Translations under genes and position numbers: made by a program
Shown: positions 1-6,400 of the stretch, piece after piece
Layout of the letters: each line of letters starts with the position of its first letter
Numbering within the stretch: the stretch's first letter is position 1
Notes under the pieces: model-generated
What the model saw: the letters and a program-made list of their open reading frames with translations, nothing else
Told to the model about the DNA's origin: nothing
Database searches by the model: none
Source of the DNA: Clostridiales bacterium UBA7103
Lineage (GTDB): Bacteria > Bacillota > Clostridia > Oscillospirales > Oscillospiraceae
NCBI GenBank assembly: GCA_002493305.1
Contig: DKYJ01000061.1
Location: 1-9,167, forward strand
Length of the DNA stretch: 9,167 nucleotides
Direction: 5' to 3'

Positions 1-195
1 GACGGAATCACCGGCCCTACCGGCGCTACTGGCCCTGCCGGTGCTGCCGGTGCGACGCCCAATCTCACCATCGGCACAGTCACGACCGGCGCGCCCGACA
101 GTCAGGCGGCAGCAACCATCACCGGCACTGCGCCAAACTTCGTTCTCAACCTCACCATTCCCCGCGGCGCTACCGGCCCTGCCGGCACTGCCTGA
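1..195 (+). CDS. Collagen-like repeat protein, C-terminal end (partial)
   Basis: The open frame runs in from the left edge in frame 1 and stops with TGA at 193-195, giving the last 64 residues. It begins with six Gly-X-Y triplets (GIT GPT GAT GPA GAA GAT), passes through a non-collagen spacer of about 35 residues rich in Thr, Ala and hydrophobic residues (it includes TIGTVTTGAP and NLTIPRGATG), and ends with three more triplets. Alternating collagen triplets and such spacers are typical of long collagen-like surface or exosporium proteins of clostridia. The Thr-rich triplets are the kind of sites that are O-glycosylated in BclA-type proteins. Oddly, the protein stops right after three triplets with no globular C-terminal domain of the BclA type. 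The glycosyltransferase 55 bases downstream on the same strand is the likely modifying enzyme. Family assignment is firm; location on spore or vegetative surface is inference. Confidence 0.85.
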   Translation, partial: DGITGPTGATGPAGAAGATPNLTIGTVTTGAPDSQAAATITGTAPNFVLNLTIPRGATGPAGTA

Positions 196-200
196 CTTCA

Positions 201-227
201 CGGGAGGCGCCCGCCCGGCGTCTCCTG
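201..227 (+). other. Intergenic hairpin without U-tract
   Basis: An inverted repeat lies between the collagen-like gene and the glycosyltransferase. Arms are 201-211 and 217-227, eleven pairs including two G-T wobbles, with a 5-base loop. The bases after it (CTACATAAAAGGG) are not a U-tract, so it is not a standard intrinsic terminator. It could stabilise or partly attenuate a shared transcript. Function is inferred only from structure. Confidence 0.4.
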
Positions 228-250
228 CTACATAAAAGGGAGCTGTGTTT

Positions 251-1324
251 ATGGTGACGATAAGCCTATGCATGATAGTGCGCGATGAAGAAGCCGTGCT
301 CTCGCGCTGCCTCGACTCCGTTCTCGGGCTTGTGGACGAAATTATCATAGTTGACACCGGCTCAATCGATGATACCAAGGCCATTGCCGAAAGGTATACC
401 GAAAAGGTGTTTGATTTTGAGTGGATCGACGACTTTTCCGCCGCGCGAAACGCCTCTTTTGAGCGTGCGAGCTGCGACTACTGCCTGTGGCTGGACGCGG
501 ACGATGTGCTGCTCTCATCTGAGCGGGAAAAATTTGCCCGGCTCAAGGCAGAGCTTGACTCAAGCACTGATATGGTCATGCTGCCATACCATGTGGGCTT
601 TGATGAGCGCGGGAATGTGAGCTTTTCCTATTATCGGGAGCGTATTATCAGAAATTCCCCCGATTACCGCTGGAAAGGCGCGGTGCATGAGGCGATAGCT
701 CCGGCAGGCAGGGTAATTTACGGCGACTGCGCCGTGACCCACCGAAAGCTTCGCCCCTCCGACCCTGACCGCAACCTGCGCATATTTGAGAGGCTTATCA
801 AAAAAGGCACAGCCCTCGAGCCGCGCGAGCAATTTTACTACGGGCGGGAGCTGTACTATCACCAGCGCTATGCGCAGGCGCAGACGGTGCTGACGGTGTT
901 TCTTCAAAGCTCCGACGGCTGGGTGGAGAACAAGATCGACGCCTGTCGGCAGCTTGCCTATTGCCTGTACGCGCAGGGGAAGGGCAGTGAAGCCCTCGCT
1001 GCCCTGCTTTACAGCTTCAGCTATGACCTGCCCCGTGCGGAGACCTGCTGTGACATCGGGAAACACTTTTTTGACCAGGAGCAATGGCAGCAGGCGGCCT
1101 ACTGGTATAAGCGTGCGCTGGACTGCCCACGGCGGGATGACAGCGGCGGCTTTGTCAGCGCGGATGCTTACGGTTTTCTGCCCTGCATCCAGCTCTGCCT
1201 TTGTTATCACCGTATGGGCGATAACGATGCCGCCCGGCGCTGGAACGCCCTCGCCGCCGCCTATAAACCCGACTACCCCGCCGTCAGGCAGAATATGGAG
1301 TATTTCAGATCGCTTAGATTATGA
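251..1324 (+). CDS. Family 2 glycosyltransferase with C-terminal TPR-like repeats
   Basis: The 357-residue protein transfers a sugar from a nucleotide donor, probably in the cytoplasm. Residues 1-90 form the GT-A nucleotide-binding half: SLCMIVRDEE (5-14), the VDTGS segment (34-38), FSAARNAS (62-69) and the DXD metal site in LDADD (81-85). WKGAVHE (141-147) is a further signature of this subgroup. Residues from about 190 to 345 are helical, with YYGRELYYHQRYAQA and WYKRALD segments that read as TPR repeats, used in related enzymes to hold a protein acceptor. ATG at 251 is chosen because GGGAG (238-242) sits 8 bases before it; the in-frame GTG at 245 would leave only 2 bases. The upstream collagen-like gene suggests it glycosylates Thr in collagen triplets, as proposed for the SgtA-BclA3 pair of Clostridioides difficile. 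Enzyme class is firm; acceptor is inference. Confidence 0.88.
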   Translation: MVTISLCMIVRDEEAVLSRCLDSVLGLVDEIIIVDTGSIDDTKAIAERYTEKVFDFEWIDDFSAARNASFERASCDYCLWLDADDVLLSSEREKFARLKAELDSSTDMVMLPYHVGFDERGNVSFSYYRERIIRNSPDYRWKGAVHEAIAPAGRVIYGDCAVTHRKLRPSDPDRNLRIFERLIKKGTALEPREQFYYGRELYYHQRYAQAQTVLTVFLQSSDGWVENKIDACRQLAYCLYAQGKGSEALAALLYSFSYDLPRAETCCDIGKHFFDQEQWQQAAYWYKRALDCPRRDDSGGFVSADAYGFLPCIQLCLCYHRMGDNDAARRWNALAAAYKPDYPAVRQNMEYFRSLRL

Positions 1325-1352
1325 AAAAGCTGCGCCGTGGCGCAGCTTTTTT
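1324..1352. terminator. Bidirectional intrinsic terminator
   Basis: The arms AGCTGCGCC (1328-1336) and GGCGCAGCT (1339-1347) form a GC-rich stem. It is followed by T6 on the + strand and preceded by an A-run (1324-1328) that gives the U-tract for the - strand. It lies between the converging ends of the glycosyltransferase (+) and the YwlG-family gene (-) and can stop both. Confidence 0.9.
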
Positions 1353-1360
1353 GATTGTAT

Positions 1361-1912
1361 TTACTTGAGTTCCTCCTGATACCGCGCTCTCTCGCCGCCG
1401 ATGAAGCGGGGGCGGGTGCGGGCGCAGATAAGGGGTGCCTGGCCGATGGTCTTCACGCTCAGGCGCACGGGCACAGCCACCTCTTTAAGGTGCATACCGA
1501 TAAGCGTTGCGCCGATGTCCATACCGGCCTTGGCCCTGACATGCTCCACAGCGCAGGGGGCTTCAAAATTCTCCCACACGGTGGTTGCGAAGGAGCCGCC
1601 CGCGTGTGCCCAGGGGCGCACATTCACCGGCTCATAGCCGAACTTTTCCGCAGCGGCGCTCTCTATGATAAGCGCCCGGTTCAGATGCTCGCAGCACTGG
1701 GCGGCAAGATATATCCCCCGTTCCCTGAGCACCGGATATATTCCGTCAAACACGGCCCGCGCGGCCTCCACGCTGGAGCCCTTGCCTATGCGCTGCCCCA
1801 CTATCTCGCTGGAGGAACAGCCCACGACGAACATATCCCCGGCCTTAAGCCCCGCGATATCCAAAAGCTCCGTCACGGCGGCTCTCGCCTGCGCGCTGAT
1901 TTCTTCAAACAT
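1361..1912 (-). CDS. ywlG: YwlG / DUF436 (TIGR01440) family protein
   Basis: The 183-residue protein has the usual length and pattern of the conserved YwlG/DUF436 family, whose biochemical role I do not know to be established. Recognisable segments are VVGCSSSEIVGQRIGKGSS (29-47), LAAQCCEHLNRALI (69-82), RPWAHAGGSFAT (99-110), the hydrophobic MDIGATLIGMHL (131-142) and the C-terminal ARTRPRFIGGERARY (164-178). There is no signal peptide or membrane span, so it is probably cytoplasmic. The conserved Ser cluster and CCEH segment look like a small-ligand or catalytic site, but that is a guess. It follows the ECF S component gene by 10 bases, and that gene's TGA stop lies within its ribosome site (GAGG before AAGAGCT ATG), so the two are co-transcribed and probably translationally coupled. 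A link to uptake or use of the same cofactor is inferred from this pairing only. Confidence 0.88.
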   Translation of the reverse strand: MFEEISAQARAAVTELLDIAGLKAGDMFVVGCSSSEIVGQRIGKGSSVEAARAVFDGIYPVLRERGIYLAAQCCEHLNRALIIESAAAEKFGYEPVNVRPWAHAGGSFATTVWENFEAPCAVEHVRAKAGMDIGATLIGMHLKEVAVPVRLSVKTIGQAPLICARTRPRFIGGERARYQEELK

Positions 1913-1922
1913 AGCTCTTACC

Positions 1923-2432
1923 TCAAATCATCTTTTTTACATATGGTATGGCATACAGCGCCCGATATACGGCTATGCCCGCGACCATGCCGCCCAAGCC
2001 CTGAACGGCGTTGGCGGGAATACTGGCCGCCGCCGCAAGGCCATAGCCCAAGAGCAGGCTTTCGAAGGCAAAGTATCCAACTACCATTATAAGCTCCCCT
2101 GTCAACGCCCCCACAACAAGGCCCGCGCCGCGGCGGTTCATTGCCCTGAACACCAGCGCCGCGCAGAGCGCCATCACGCCCTTTATAACGAGCGTCCCTG
2201 GGGCGTAGGCCGTGTAGCCCAGCAAGATATCCGCAAGCATGGAGCCGAGTCCGCCCGCCGCCATGCCGTACACCGGGCCAAGTATACACGCGCCCAAAAG
2301 CACCACACAGTCGCCGAGATTGATATATCCGTTCGTGGCGGGAATGGGAATATGTATCACCATTGTCGCCACACAGCACAGCGCAGCAAAAACGGAAGCC
2401 AAAACCAGTTTTACAAGCTCTTCATGTTTCAT
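1923..2432 (-). CDS. ECF transporter S component (substrate-binding membrane subunit)
   Basis: This 169-residue, very hydrophobic protein has about five to six membrane spans, the size and character of energy-coupling-factor S components, which bind a vitamin or metabolite at nanomolar affinity and use a shared EcfA-EcfA'-EcfT module. Residues 35-41 (GYINLGD), the following LLGACILGPVYGMAAGGLGSMLADILLGY (45-73) and FTLVIKG-like GTLVIKG (79-85) are typical of the PF07155-type family. The N-terminal AALCCVATMVI (16-26) gives the small-residue helix face that contacts EcfT. No EcfA or EcfT gene is in the window, so it is an orphan (group II) S component. The substrate cannot be read from the sequence. 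ATG at 2432 is preceded by GGGAGG at good spacing, and there is a promoter upstream. It leads a two-gene operon with the YwlG-family gene. Confidence 0.87.
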   Translation of the reverse strand: MKHEELVKLVLASVFAALCCVATMVIHIPIPATNGYINLGDCVVLLGACILGPVYGMAAGGLGSMLADILLGYTAYAPGTLVIKGVMALCAALVFRAMNRRGAGLVVGALTGELIMVVGYFAFESLLLGYGLAAAASIPANAVQGLGGMVAGIAVYRALYAIPYVKKMI

Positions 2433-2461
2433 AGAAGTACCTCCCTGAACGATCTAAGCAA

Positions 2462-2490
2462 ATAATAACTCTGATTTTGAACTTATTCAA
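2462..2490 (-). promoter_or_regulatory. Candidate sigma-A promoter for ECF S component operon
   Basis: On the - strand, TTGAAT (2485-2490) and TATTAT (2462-2467) are separated by exactly 17 bases. This gives 4 of 6 and 5 of 6 matches to the -35 and -10 consensus. Transcription would start near 2455, leaving a short leader of about 20-25 bases that carries the ribosome site. The leader is too short for a riboswitch from this start point. Confidence 0.55.
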
Positions 2491-2511
2491 TGCCCAATTC
2501 AGTACATAAAA

Positions 2512-2520
2512 ATAATACCA
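2512..2520 (-). promoter_or_regulatory. Possible second promoter (extended -10)
   Basis: TGGTATTAT on the - strand matches an extended -10 (TGn followed by TATTAT, 2512-2517). The -35 region is poor. If used, it would add about 50 bases of leader before the promoter at 2462-2490. The call is weak because the region is AT-rich and chance matches are expected. Confidence 0.25.
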
Positions 2521-2555
2521 GATTTGTCTAAGCTGAAACCTGCTCAAATACGGTC

Positions 2556-2580
2556 AAAAAAGTACCATAGGGACTTTTTT
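2556..2580 (-). terminator. Weak intrinsic terminator after the GPH symporter gene
   Basis: On the - strand A6-GT is followed by a small CC/GG-centred stem and AC-T6, forming an interrupted hairpin ending in six Ts, 13 bases after the symporter stop codon. The GC core is short, so termination may be leaky. Its position between two same-strand operons supports the call. Confidence 0.55.
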
Positions 2581-2592
2581 GATAAGCTGCAT

Positions 2593-3963
2593 CTACTCCC
2601 TCTGCTTCTGATTATGTTCTGCAATTGTGCGCATGATCTCCTTGTCGTTATAAAAGCAGTATATCACCACCGAGGCCGCCACAAACACCATCGCCACCAG
2701 CGCCGTGAGCTGTACCCCGCGGGAGGTGGCAGCTCCCGTACCGTCCGCGCCCTTGCCCAAAAGCAGGGCACAGACTATGACGACCACCGACTGGCACAGC
2801 TTGTTGGCAAAGTTTCTGGCGGCAAAGAACATTCCCGCCCGGTTTTCGCCGGAAACTATGCTGTCATACTGGGCAAGATCGGCAAAAATCGAGGAAGGGA
2901 TAATGTTTGTTATTGCAATAGGCATTGCGATTATCAGGCCGATCAGTATGGCAAACACCTTGCCGCCGATGGCCGCCACCACGAACCTGTAATTATAGAT
3001 TGCGCAGTACAGCACAACGTAGGTTATGCAGGCAGCCAGCAGCATGGGCTTTTTGCCCACTTTTTTGGCCAGAATATTCACCAGCGGATAAGTGGCCACA
3101 CCCACGCCGATGGAGATCACCGTCACATATGTTACCCACGCGTCGTCCAGCGCGAGAAGGTTTGTGATGTAATAAACCTCGGCGGTGTTAAAGAAGGTGA
3201 AGGCTATCCACATCACCAGATATCCGATGGTGATAACGGTGAAATTTGGGTAAGAAAACGTTGCTTTCAACGCCTGACCCACCGACTGATGATAGGGCTT
3301 TGGGGAGACATAGTCCTGCTCTTTTATGACCAGCGCCGGGATAAGCGCAGTGATCGCGCCAATGGCGCAAAAGACGATGAAGGGGATACGCAGTGCCCAG
3401 ATCTCCGGGACGCCGCTGCTCATCAGCATGCCCTTTGCCATAGAGGTGCAAAACACCAGCGCGGAGGAGACGACATAAAAAAGGCTCACAATAGTGTAGA
3501 GGAACACACGCTTTTCAGGCTCCGCCACTATCTCGGCCTGGAGCGCGCTGTAAGGGATGTTATAAAAGGTGGAGGCCAGATAATATAGGATAAGCATAAG
3601 CCCGACCCAGACGGCGTTTACAAGGCTCGCCCCCTGCACCGGCGGAAAAAACACCAGCAGGCAGAAAAGCCCATAGGGTATGGCGGCATAGCGCATGAAG
3701 GGTATGCGCCGGCCAAGCTTTGATTTGCAGTTATCCGATAGATTCGCCACCCAGGGGTCGGTTATTGCGTCCACCACCGTACCCATACCCCGTATCAGGG
3801 CCATGATGAGCGCAGCGTTCAGAAAAAACTGGGGCAAAGTAGTGTTTGAGTTCGTGGGTATAAAAAAGGTCAGCAGATAGGTAGTGATTATACCGCCTAT
3901 AAGTCCTCTGGAGAAGTCGCCCATACAGAGGGCGAATATTTTGCCGTTGCTTATTTTTTTCAT
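2593..3963 (-). CDS. GPH-family (MelB-like) cation-coupled symporter, MFS_2
   Basis: The 456-residue polytopic membrane protein has about twelve spans, the usual length for glycoside-pentoside-hexuronide:cation symporters, which import sugars or glycosides with Na+ or H+. The diagnostic motif lies between spans 2 and 3: DAITDPWVANLSDNCKS then GRRIPFM (65-90), matching the MelB pattern with the two cation-site aspartates (D65, D69), a third Asp (D77) and the GRR turn. The FYNIPYSALQAEI segment in the N-half, the central cytoplasmic loop near residues 225-235, and SSIFADLAQYDSIVSGENRAGMFF in the C-half are also typical of the family. Its ATG overlaps the stop of the upstream hydrolase gene as ATGA (3960-3963), so translation is coupled. 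Substrate is not readable; sugars or glycosides are the family norm, but the hydrolase partner leaves other conjugates possible. Confidence 0.9.
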   Translation of the reverse strand: MKKISNGKIFALCMGDFSRGLIGGIITTYLLTFFIPTNSNTTLPQFFLNAALIMALIRGMGTVVDAITDPWVANLSDNCKSKLGRRIPFMRYAAIPYGLFCLLVFFPPVQGASLVNAVWVGLMLILYYLASTFYNIPYSALQAEIVAEPEKRVFLYTIVSLFYVVSSALVFCTSMAKGMLMSSGVPEIWALRIPFIVFCAIGAITALIPALVIKEQDYVSPKPYHQSVGQALKATFSYPNFTVITIGYLVMWIAFTFFNTAEVYYITNLLALDDAWVTYVTVISIGVGVATYPLVNILAKKVGKKPMLLAACITYVVLYCAIYNYRFVVAAIGGKVFAILIGLIIAMPIAITNIIPSSIFADLAQYDSIVSGENRAGMFFAARNFANKLCQSVVVIVCALLLGKGADGTGAATSRGVQLTALVAMVFVAASVVIYCFYNDKEIMRTIAEHNQKQRE

Positions 3964-4925
3964 AGTCTCTTTTCTCCGGTCAGTAGTTTTTCCCGCAGCA
4001 GTCGCTTGAATTTTTCAGGCTCTTCCCCCAGCGGGCCGTGGGCGGAGTTTTCAAACCACACAAGTTCCTTTTCCGGCGCCTGTATAGCGTCAAAATATTC
4101 CTGGATCAGTGATGCGGGAGTGTTCTCGTCCTGCCGCCCCTGAAAGATGTAGTATGGCATCTGAAAATCTCGGCAATCCCTGATAAAATCATAATGCACT
4201 ATCGTGGGCCACATCTGAGAAAGGCATAGCTTGTATCCTTTTATTACGCCGAGCTTGTCTCTCAACGACAGCTCCTTTGAGCCGAGTATCGGCAGCACTG
4301 TGCCCTTAAAGTAACCGGTTTTCTTTACCGTGTGCCCACCGTATTTGCTCAGTATGCGCCGCTGTGTCATCAGCCCCTCAAACACCGGGCGGTACTGCCC
4401 GTCCACCGGCGGGCCGACGCGCTCAAGCTCACGGACGCTCTCCTCGTCTCCGGCGGCTCTTGCCATTTTCAGAGCATAGGTGTAAGACCGGTTTTCGTTT
4501 TCGATCCCGTTCACCACCTGCCCATATCCCACATAGCCCGCCACCAGCTCCGGGTAATCCCGGCAAACGAAGGTGCCCAGCTCCGTGCCCCAGCTTCCTC
4601 CCAGAAGGAAAATTTTCTGCTTGTTCAGCGTTAAGCAGAGGTATTTGAGCAGCTCGCCGCAGTCACTGACAAGCTGGGGAAGGGTCAGGCTCTCCGGGTC
4701 ACAGCCGAAGTATGACCCGCCTGTCCCCCGCTGATCCCAGGCGACAATGATGAAGCTGTCCAGCAGATCCATCTGGTTTTTTGCGATGGAGTGTCTGTTT
4801 GGAACACCGGGGCCGCCGTGGAGAAACAGCAGCACGGGATTCTCCGCGTTGCTCCCCCAGATATGTATGGTCTGCTTCATGCCGCCCAGCAGCACTCTCT
4901 CTTTTCTGTCTATCAAATATTTCAT
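3960..4925 (-). CDS. Alpha/beta hydrolase, proline iminopeptidase type
   Basis: The 321-residue enzyme belongs to the alpha/beta-hydrolase family around prolyl aminopeptidase (S33). Visible motifs are the oxyanion-hole LHGGPG (35-40), WDQRGTG (63-69), the nucleophile elbow GGSWGT with Ser111, the acid in GRQDENTP (Asp266) and the catalytic His296 in SAHGP. It would cleave N-terminal proline from small peptides or hydrolyse a related amide or ester; the exact substrate is open. No signal peptide is seen. ATG at 4925 is chosen: GGAG sits 5 bases ahead. An in-frame ATG at 4979 would add 18 residues encoded mostly by the perfect hairpin at 4944-4977, so that extension is almost certainly not translated. 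It overlaps the following symporter gene by 4 bases, so the two form a unit, perhaps import followed by hydrolysis. Confidence 0.87.
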   Translation of the reverse strand: MKYLIDRKERVLLGGMKQTIHIWGSNAENPVLLFLHGGPGVPNRHSIAKNQMDLLDSFIIVAWDQRGTGGSYFGCDPESLTLPQLVSDCGELLKYLCLTLNKQKIFLLGGSWGTELGTFVCRDYPELVAGYVGYGQVVNGIENENRSYTYALKMARAAGDEESVRELERVGPPVDGQYRPVFEGLMTQRRILSKYGGHTVKKTGYFKGTVLPILGSKELSLRDKLGVIKGYKLCLSQMWPTIVHYDFIRDCRDFQMPYYIFQGRQDENTPASLIQEYFDAIQAPEKELVWFENSAHGPLGEEPEKFKRLLREKLLTGEKRL

Positions 4926-4934
4926 ACTCTCTCC

Positions 4935-4977
4935 AAATAAGAAGCCCATCTGTCCTGCCTCTGCCGGACAGATGGGC
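4935..4977 (-). terminator. Strong hairpin terminator after the CoA-transferase gene
   Basis: Perfect 12-base arms, GCCCATCTGTCC (4944-4955) and GGACAGATGGGC (4966-4977), flank a 10-base loop. On the - strand they are followed by TTCTTATTT (seven T of nine). It starts 15 bases after the CoA-transferase stop codon. It ends only about 10-18 bases before the hydrolase start, leaving no room for a promoter between, so it may be a partial terminator allowing read-through into the hydrolase-symporter pair. Confidence 0.8.
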
Positions 4978-4991
4978 AAATCTTCAAAAGA

Positions 4992-6299
4992 TCAAATCAA
5001 AATGCCTCTCTGCTTTGCCTCAAAGCTCAGCTCGTCCCGGAAATCGGGGTGAGCGATGGCTATGAGCTGCTTTGCTCGCTCGCCAAGACTCCTGCCGCGC
5101 ATATGCGCAACGCCGTACTCGGTGACGATATAGTCAACATCGTTCTTGCTGGTGGTGCAGACCGCGCCGGGGGTCAAAATGGACTTTATCTTGCTGATAG
5201 TGCCGCCCTTGGCGGTGGAGGTAAAAGCGATGAAGCTCTTGCCCCCTTTGGACTGGCACGCGCCGCGCACGAAATCGATCTGACCGCCGGAGCCGGACAT
5301 GTGCTTTGTACCCACGCTCTCCGCGCATACCTGACCCATGAGGTCAACCTCCAGCGCGGCGTTAATGGAGATCACATTGTCGTTTTTGCAGATGACATTG
5401 GGATCGTTGACATAGTTGACGGGCATAAAGCACATGGTGGGGTTGTCGTCAATATAGTCATACATTCTCTGAGAGCCGTAAGCGAAGGTGGTAACGGTCT
5501 GGTAGCGGTGGATCTGCTTTTTGCTGTTATTCACTGCGCCGCACTCAAGAAGCTCGACCATGGAGTCGGTGAACATCTCGGTGTGTATGCCAAGGTCGTG
5601 CTTGGTCTTGAGCATCATGCCGGTTGCATCGGGGATAGCGCCGACGCCAAGCTGTATGCACGCCCCGTCGGGGATGCGCTCGGCAATGAGCGCGCCGATG
5701 GTCATGCTCACATCGTCCAGCGTTGCGGGGGCTGTCACCATAAGGGGGTGATTCTCCTCGACAAGAGCGTCTATCTGGCTGATATGCAGCTGCCTGCCGC
5801 AGACGGCTCTGGGCTGGCGGTCGTTGACCTGAAGGAACACGCGCTTTGACTTTTCAAGCATCGCGTCCGTGAAGGAGCAGGTAGTGCCAAGGCTGAAATA
5901 CCCGTGCTTATCCATGGGGGAAACCTCAATAAGCACCGCGTCGTAGTCGTACTCGCGGAGCATGCTGCCGGGAATATCTCTGTAATACGAGGGGATAAAG
6001 TCGGCATAGCCGTTGTTGACGGCTTTGCGGGCATAAGCGCCGGAGAACCAGGAGTAGCCTGTTATTTTCCCGGCAAAGGTCTCGTCAGCATAGAACTCGA
6101 TGGGGTAGACATCAAACATGGTGTGGATCTTCAGATCCTTAAGCGCGCCGTTTCTGGCTCTGTCGGCTATCGCGCTGATTATGGCCGTGGGCTGGGCAAG
6201 TGCAGTGTCCATGCACATAAGCCAGCCGTCCTGTACCTGCTCGGCGATTTGCTTGGCAGTCATGCGCTTTGACTCATACAGCTGTTTGAAATCAATCAT
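4992..6299 (-). CDS. Acetyl-CoA hydrolase/transferase family CoA-transferase (butyryl/4-hydroxybutyrate type)
   Basis: The 435-residue cytoplasmic enzyme moves CoA between carboxylic acids, normally with acetate as one partner, through an enzyme-glutamyl-CoA intermediate. It matches the Cat1/AbfT/But family in length and motifs: the GYSWFSGAYARKAV segment (81-94), DAVLIEVSPMDKHGYFSLG (120-138), LGVGAIPDA (217-225), the active-site stretch GIHTEMFTDSM where Glu241 is the expected catalytic glutamate, GSGGQIDFVRGA for CoA binding, and the C-terminal GRSLGERAKQLIAIAHPDFRDEL. In anaerobic clostridia this family includes butyryl-CoA:acetate transferase, the last step of butyrate formation, and 4-hydroxybutyrate CoA-transferase; sequence by eye does not decide which. 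ATG at 6299 has a strong AAAGGAGA site ahead. Gaps of 101 bases upstream and 66 downstream suggest it is transcribed on its own, at least in part. Confidence 0.9.
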   Translation of the reverse strand: MIDFKQLYESKRMTAKQIAEQVQDGWLMCMDTALAQPTAIISAIADRARNGALKDLKIHTMFDVYPIEFYADETFAGKITGYSWFSGAYARKAVNNGYADFIPSYYRDIPGSMLREYDYDAVLIEVSPMDKHGYFSLGTTCSFTDAMLEKSKRVFLQVNDRQPRAVCGRQLHISQIDALVEENHPLMVTAPATLDDVSMTIGALIAERIPDGACIQLGVGAIPDATGMMLKTKHDLGIHTEMFTDSMVELLECGAVNNSKKQIHRYQTVTTFAYGSQRMYDYIDDNPTMCFMPVNYVNDPNVICKNDNVISINAALEVDLMGQVCAESVGTKHMSGSGGQIDFVRGACQSKGGKSFIAFTSTAKGGTISKIKSILTPGAVCTTSKNDVDYIVTEYGVAHMRGRSLGERAKQLIAIAHPDFRDELSFEAKQRGILI

Positions 6300-6356
6300 T
6301 TCAAGTCTCCTTTTGTATTTTTATTTTTCTTTCCGTATAATATTGCCGCAATGACG

Positions 6357-6386
6357 GCGCACAGGAGGATCAGCCGTCCTGTGCGC
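6357..6386 (-). other. Perfect inverted repeat between S1-protein gene and CoA-transferase gene
   Basis: Ten-base arms GCGCACAGGA (6357-6366) and TCCTGTGCGC (6377-6386) flank a 10-base loop, starting 14 bases after the S1-protein stop codon. On the - strand it is followed by CGTCATTGCGG, not a U-tract. It could be an atypical terminator, an RNA-stabilising hairpin, or an operator, because a TATTAT -10-like box (6337-6342) lies just downstream while no fair -35 is visible. Structure is certain; role is not. Confidence 0.5.
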
Positions 6387-6400
6387 AGCATTACCGCATT

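Noticed and set aside
1..60. Collagen-coding repeats as a CRISPR or non-coding tandem array
   Set aside because: Repetition is in the Gly-X-Y codon pattern of one open frame; there are no unique spacers or palindromic repeats.
560..1210. - strand open frame opposite the glycosyltransferase
   Set aside because: The + strand carries all GT2 motifs in order with a good start; the opposite frame has no family resemblance.
1918..2379. - strand frame overlapping the ECF S component in another frame
   Set aside because: Arg/Gly/His-rich out-of-frame reading of the transporter gene; the in-frame protein has the spans and GYINLGD motif.
2433..2592. Riboswitch in the leader of the ECF S component
   Set aside because: No conserved core of a TPP, FMN, folate, cobalamin or preQ1 element could be recognised, and the best promoter leaves a leader of only about 20-25 bases.
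2524..3588. Long + strand open frame (354 codons) opposite the symporter gene
   Set aside because: Its translation is His/Arg/Gly-rich without any family pattern, and it is antisense to a clear 12-span transporter; it is a by-product of codon bias on the other strand.
5049..5849. + strand open frame of 266 codons opposite the CoA-transferase
   Set aside because: Antisense shadow of a strongly conserved gene; no ribosome site and no recognisable domain.
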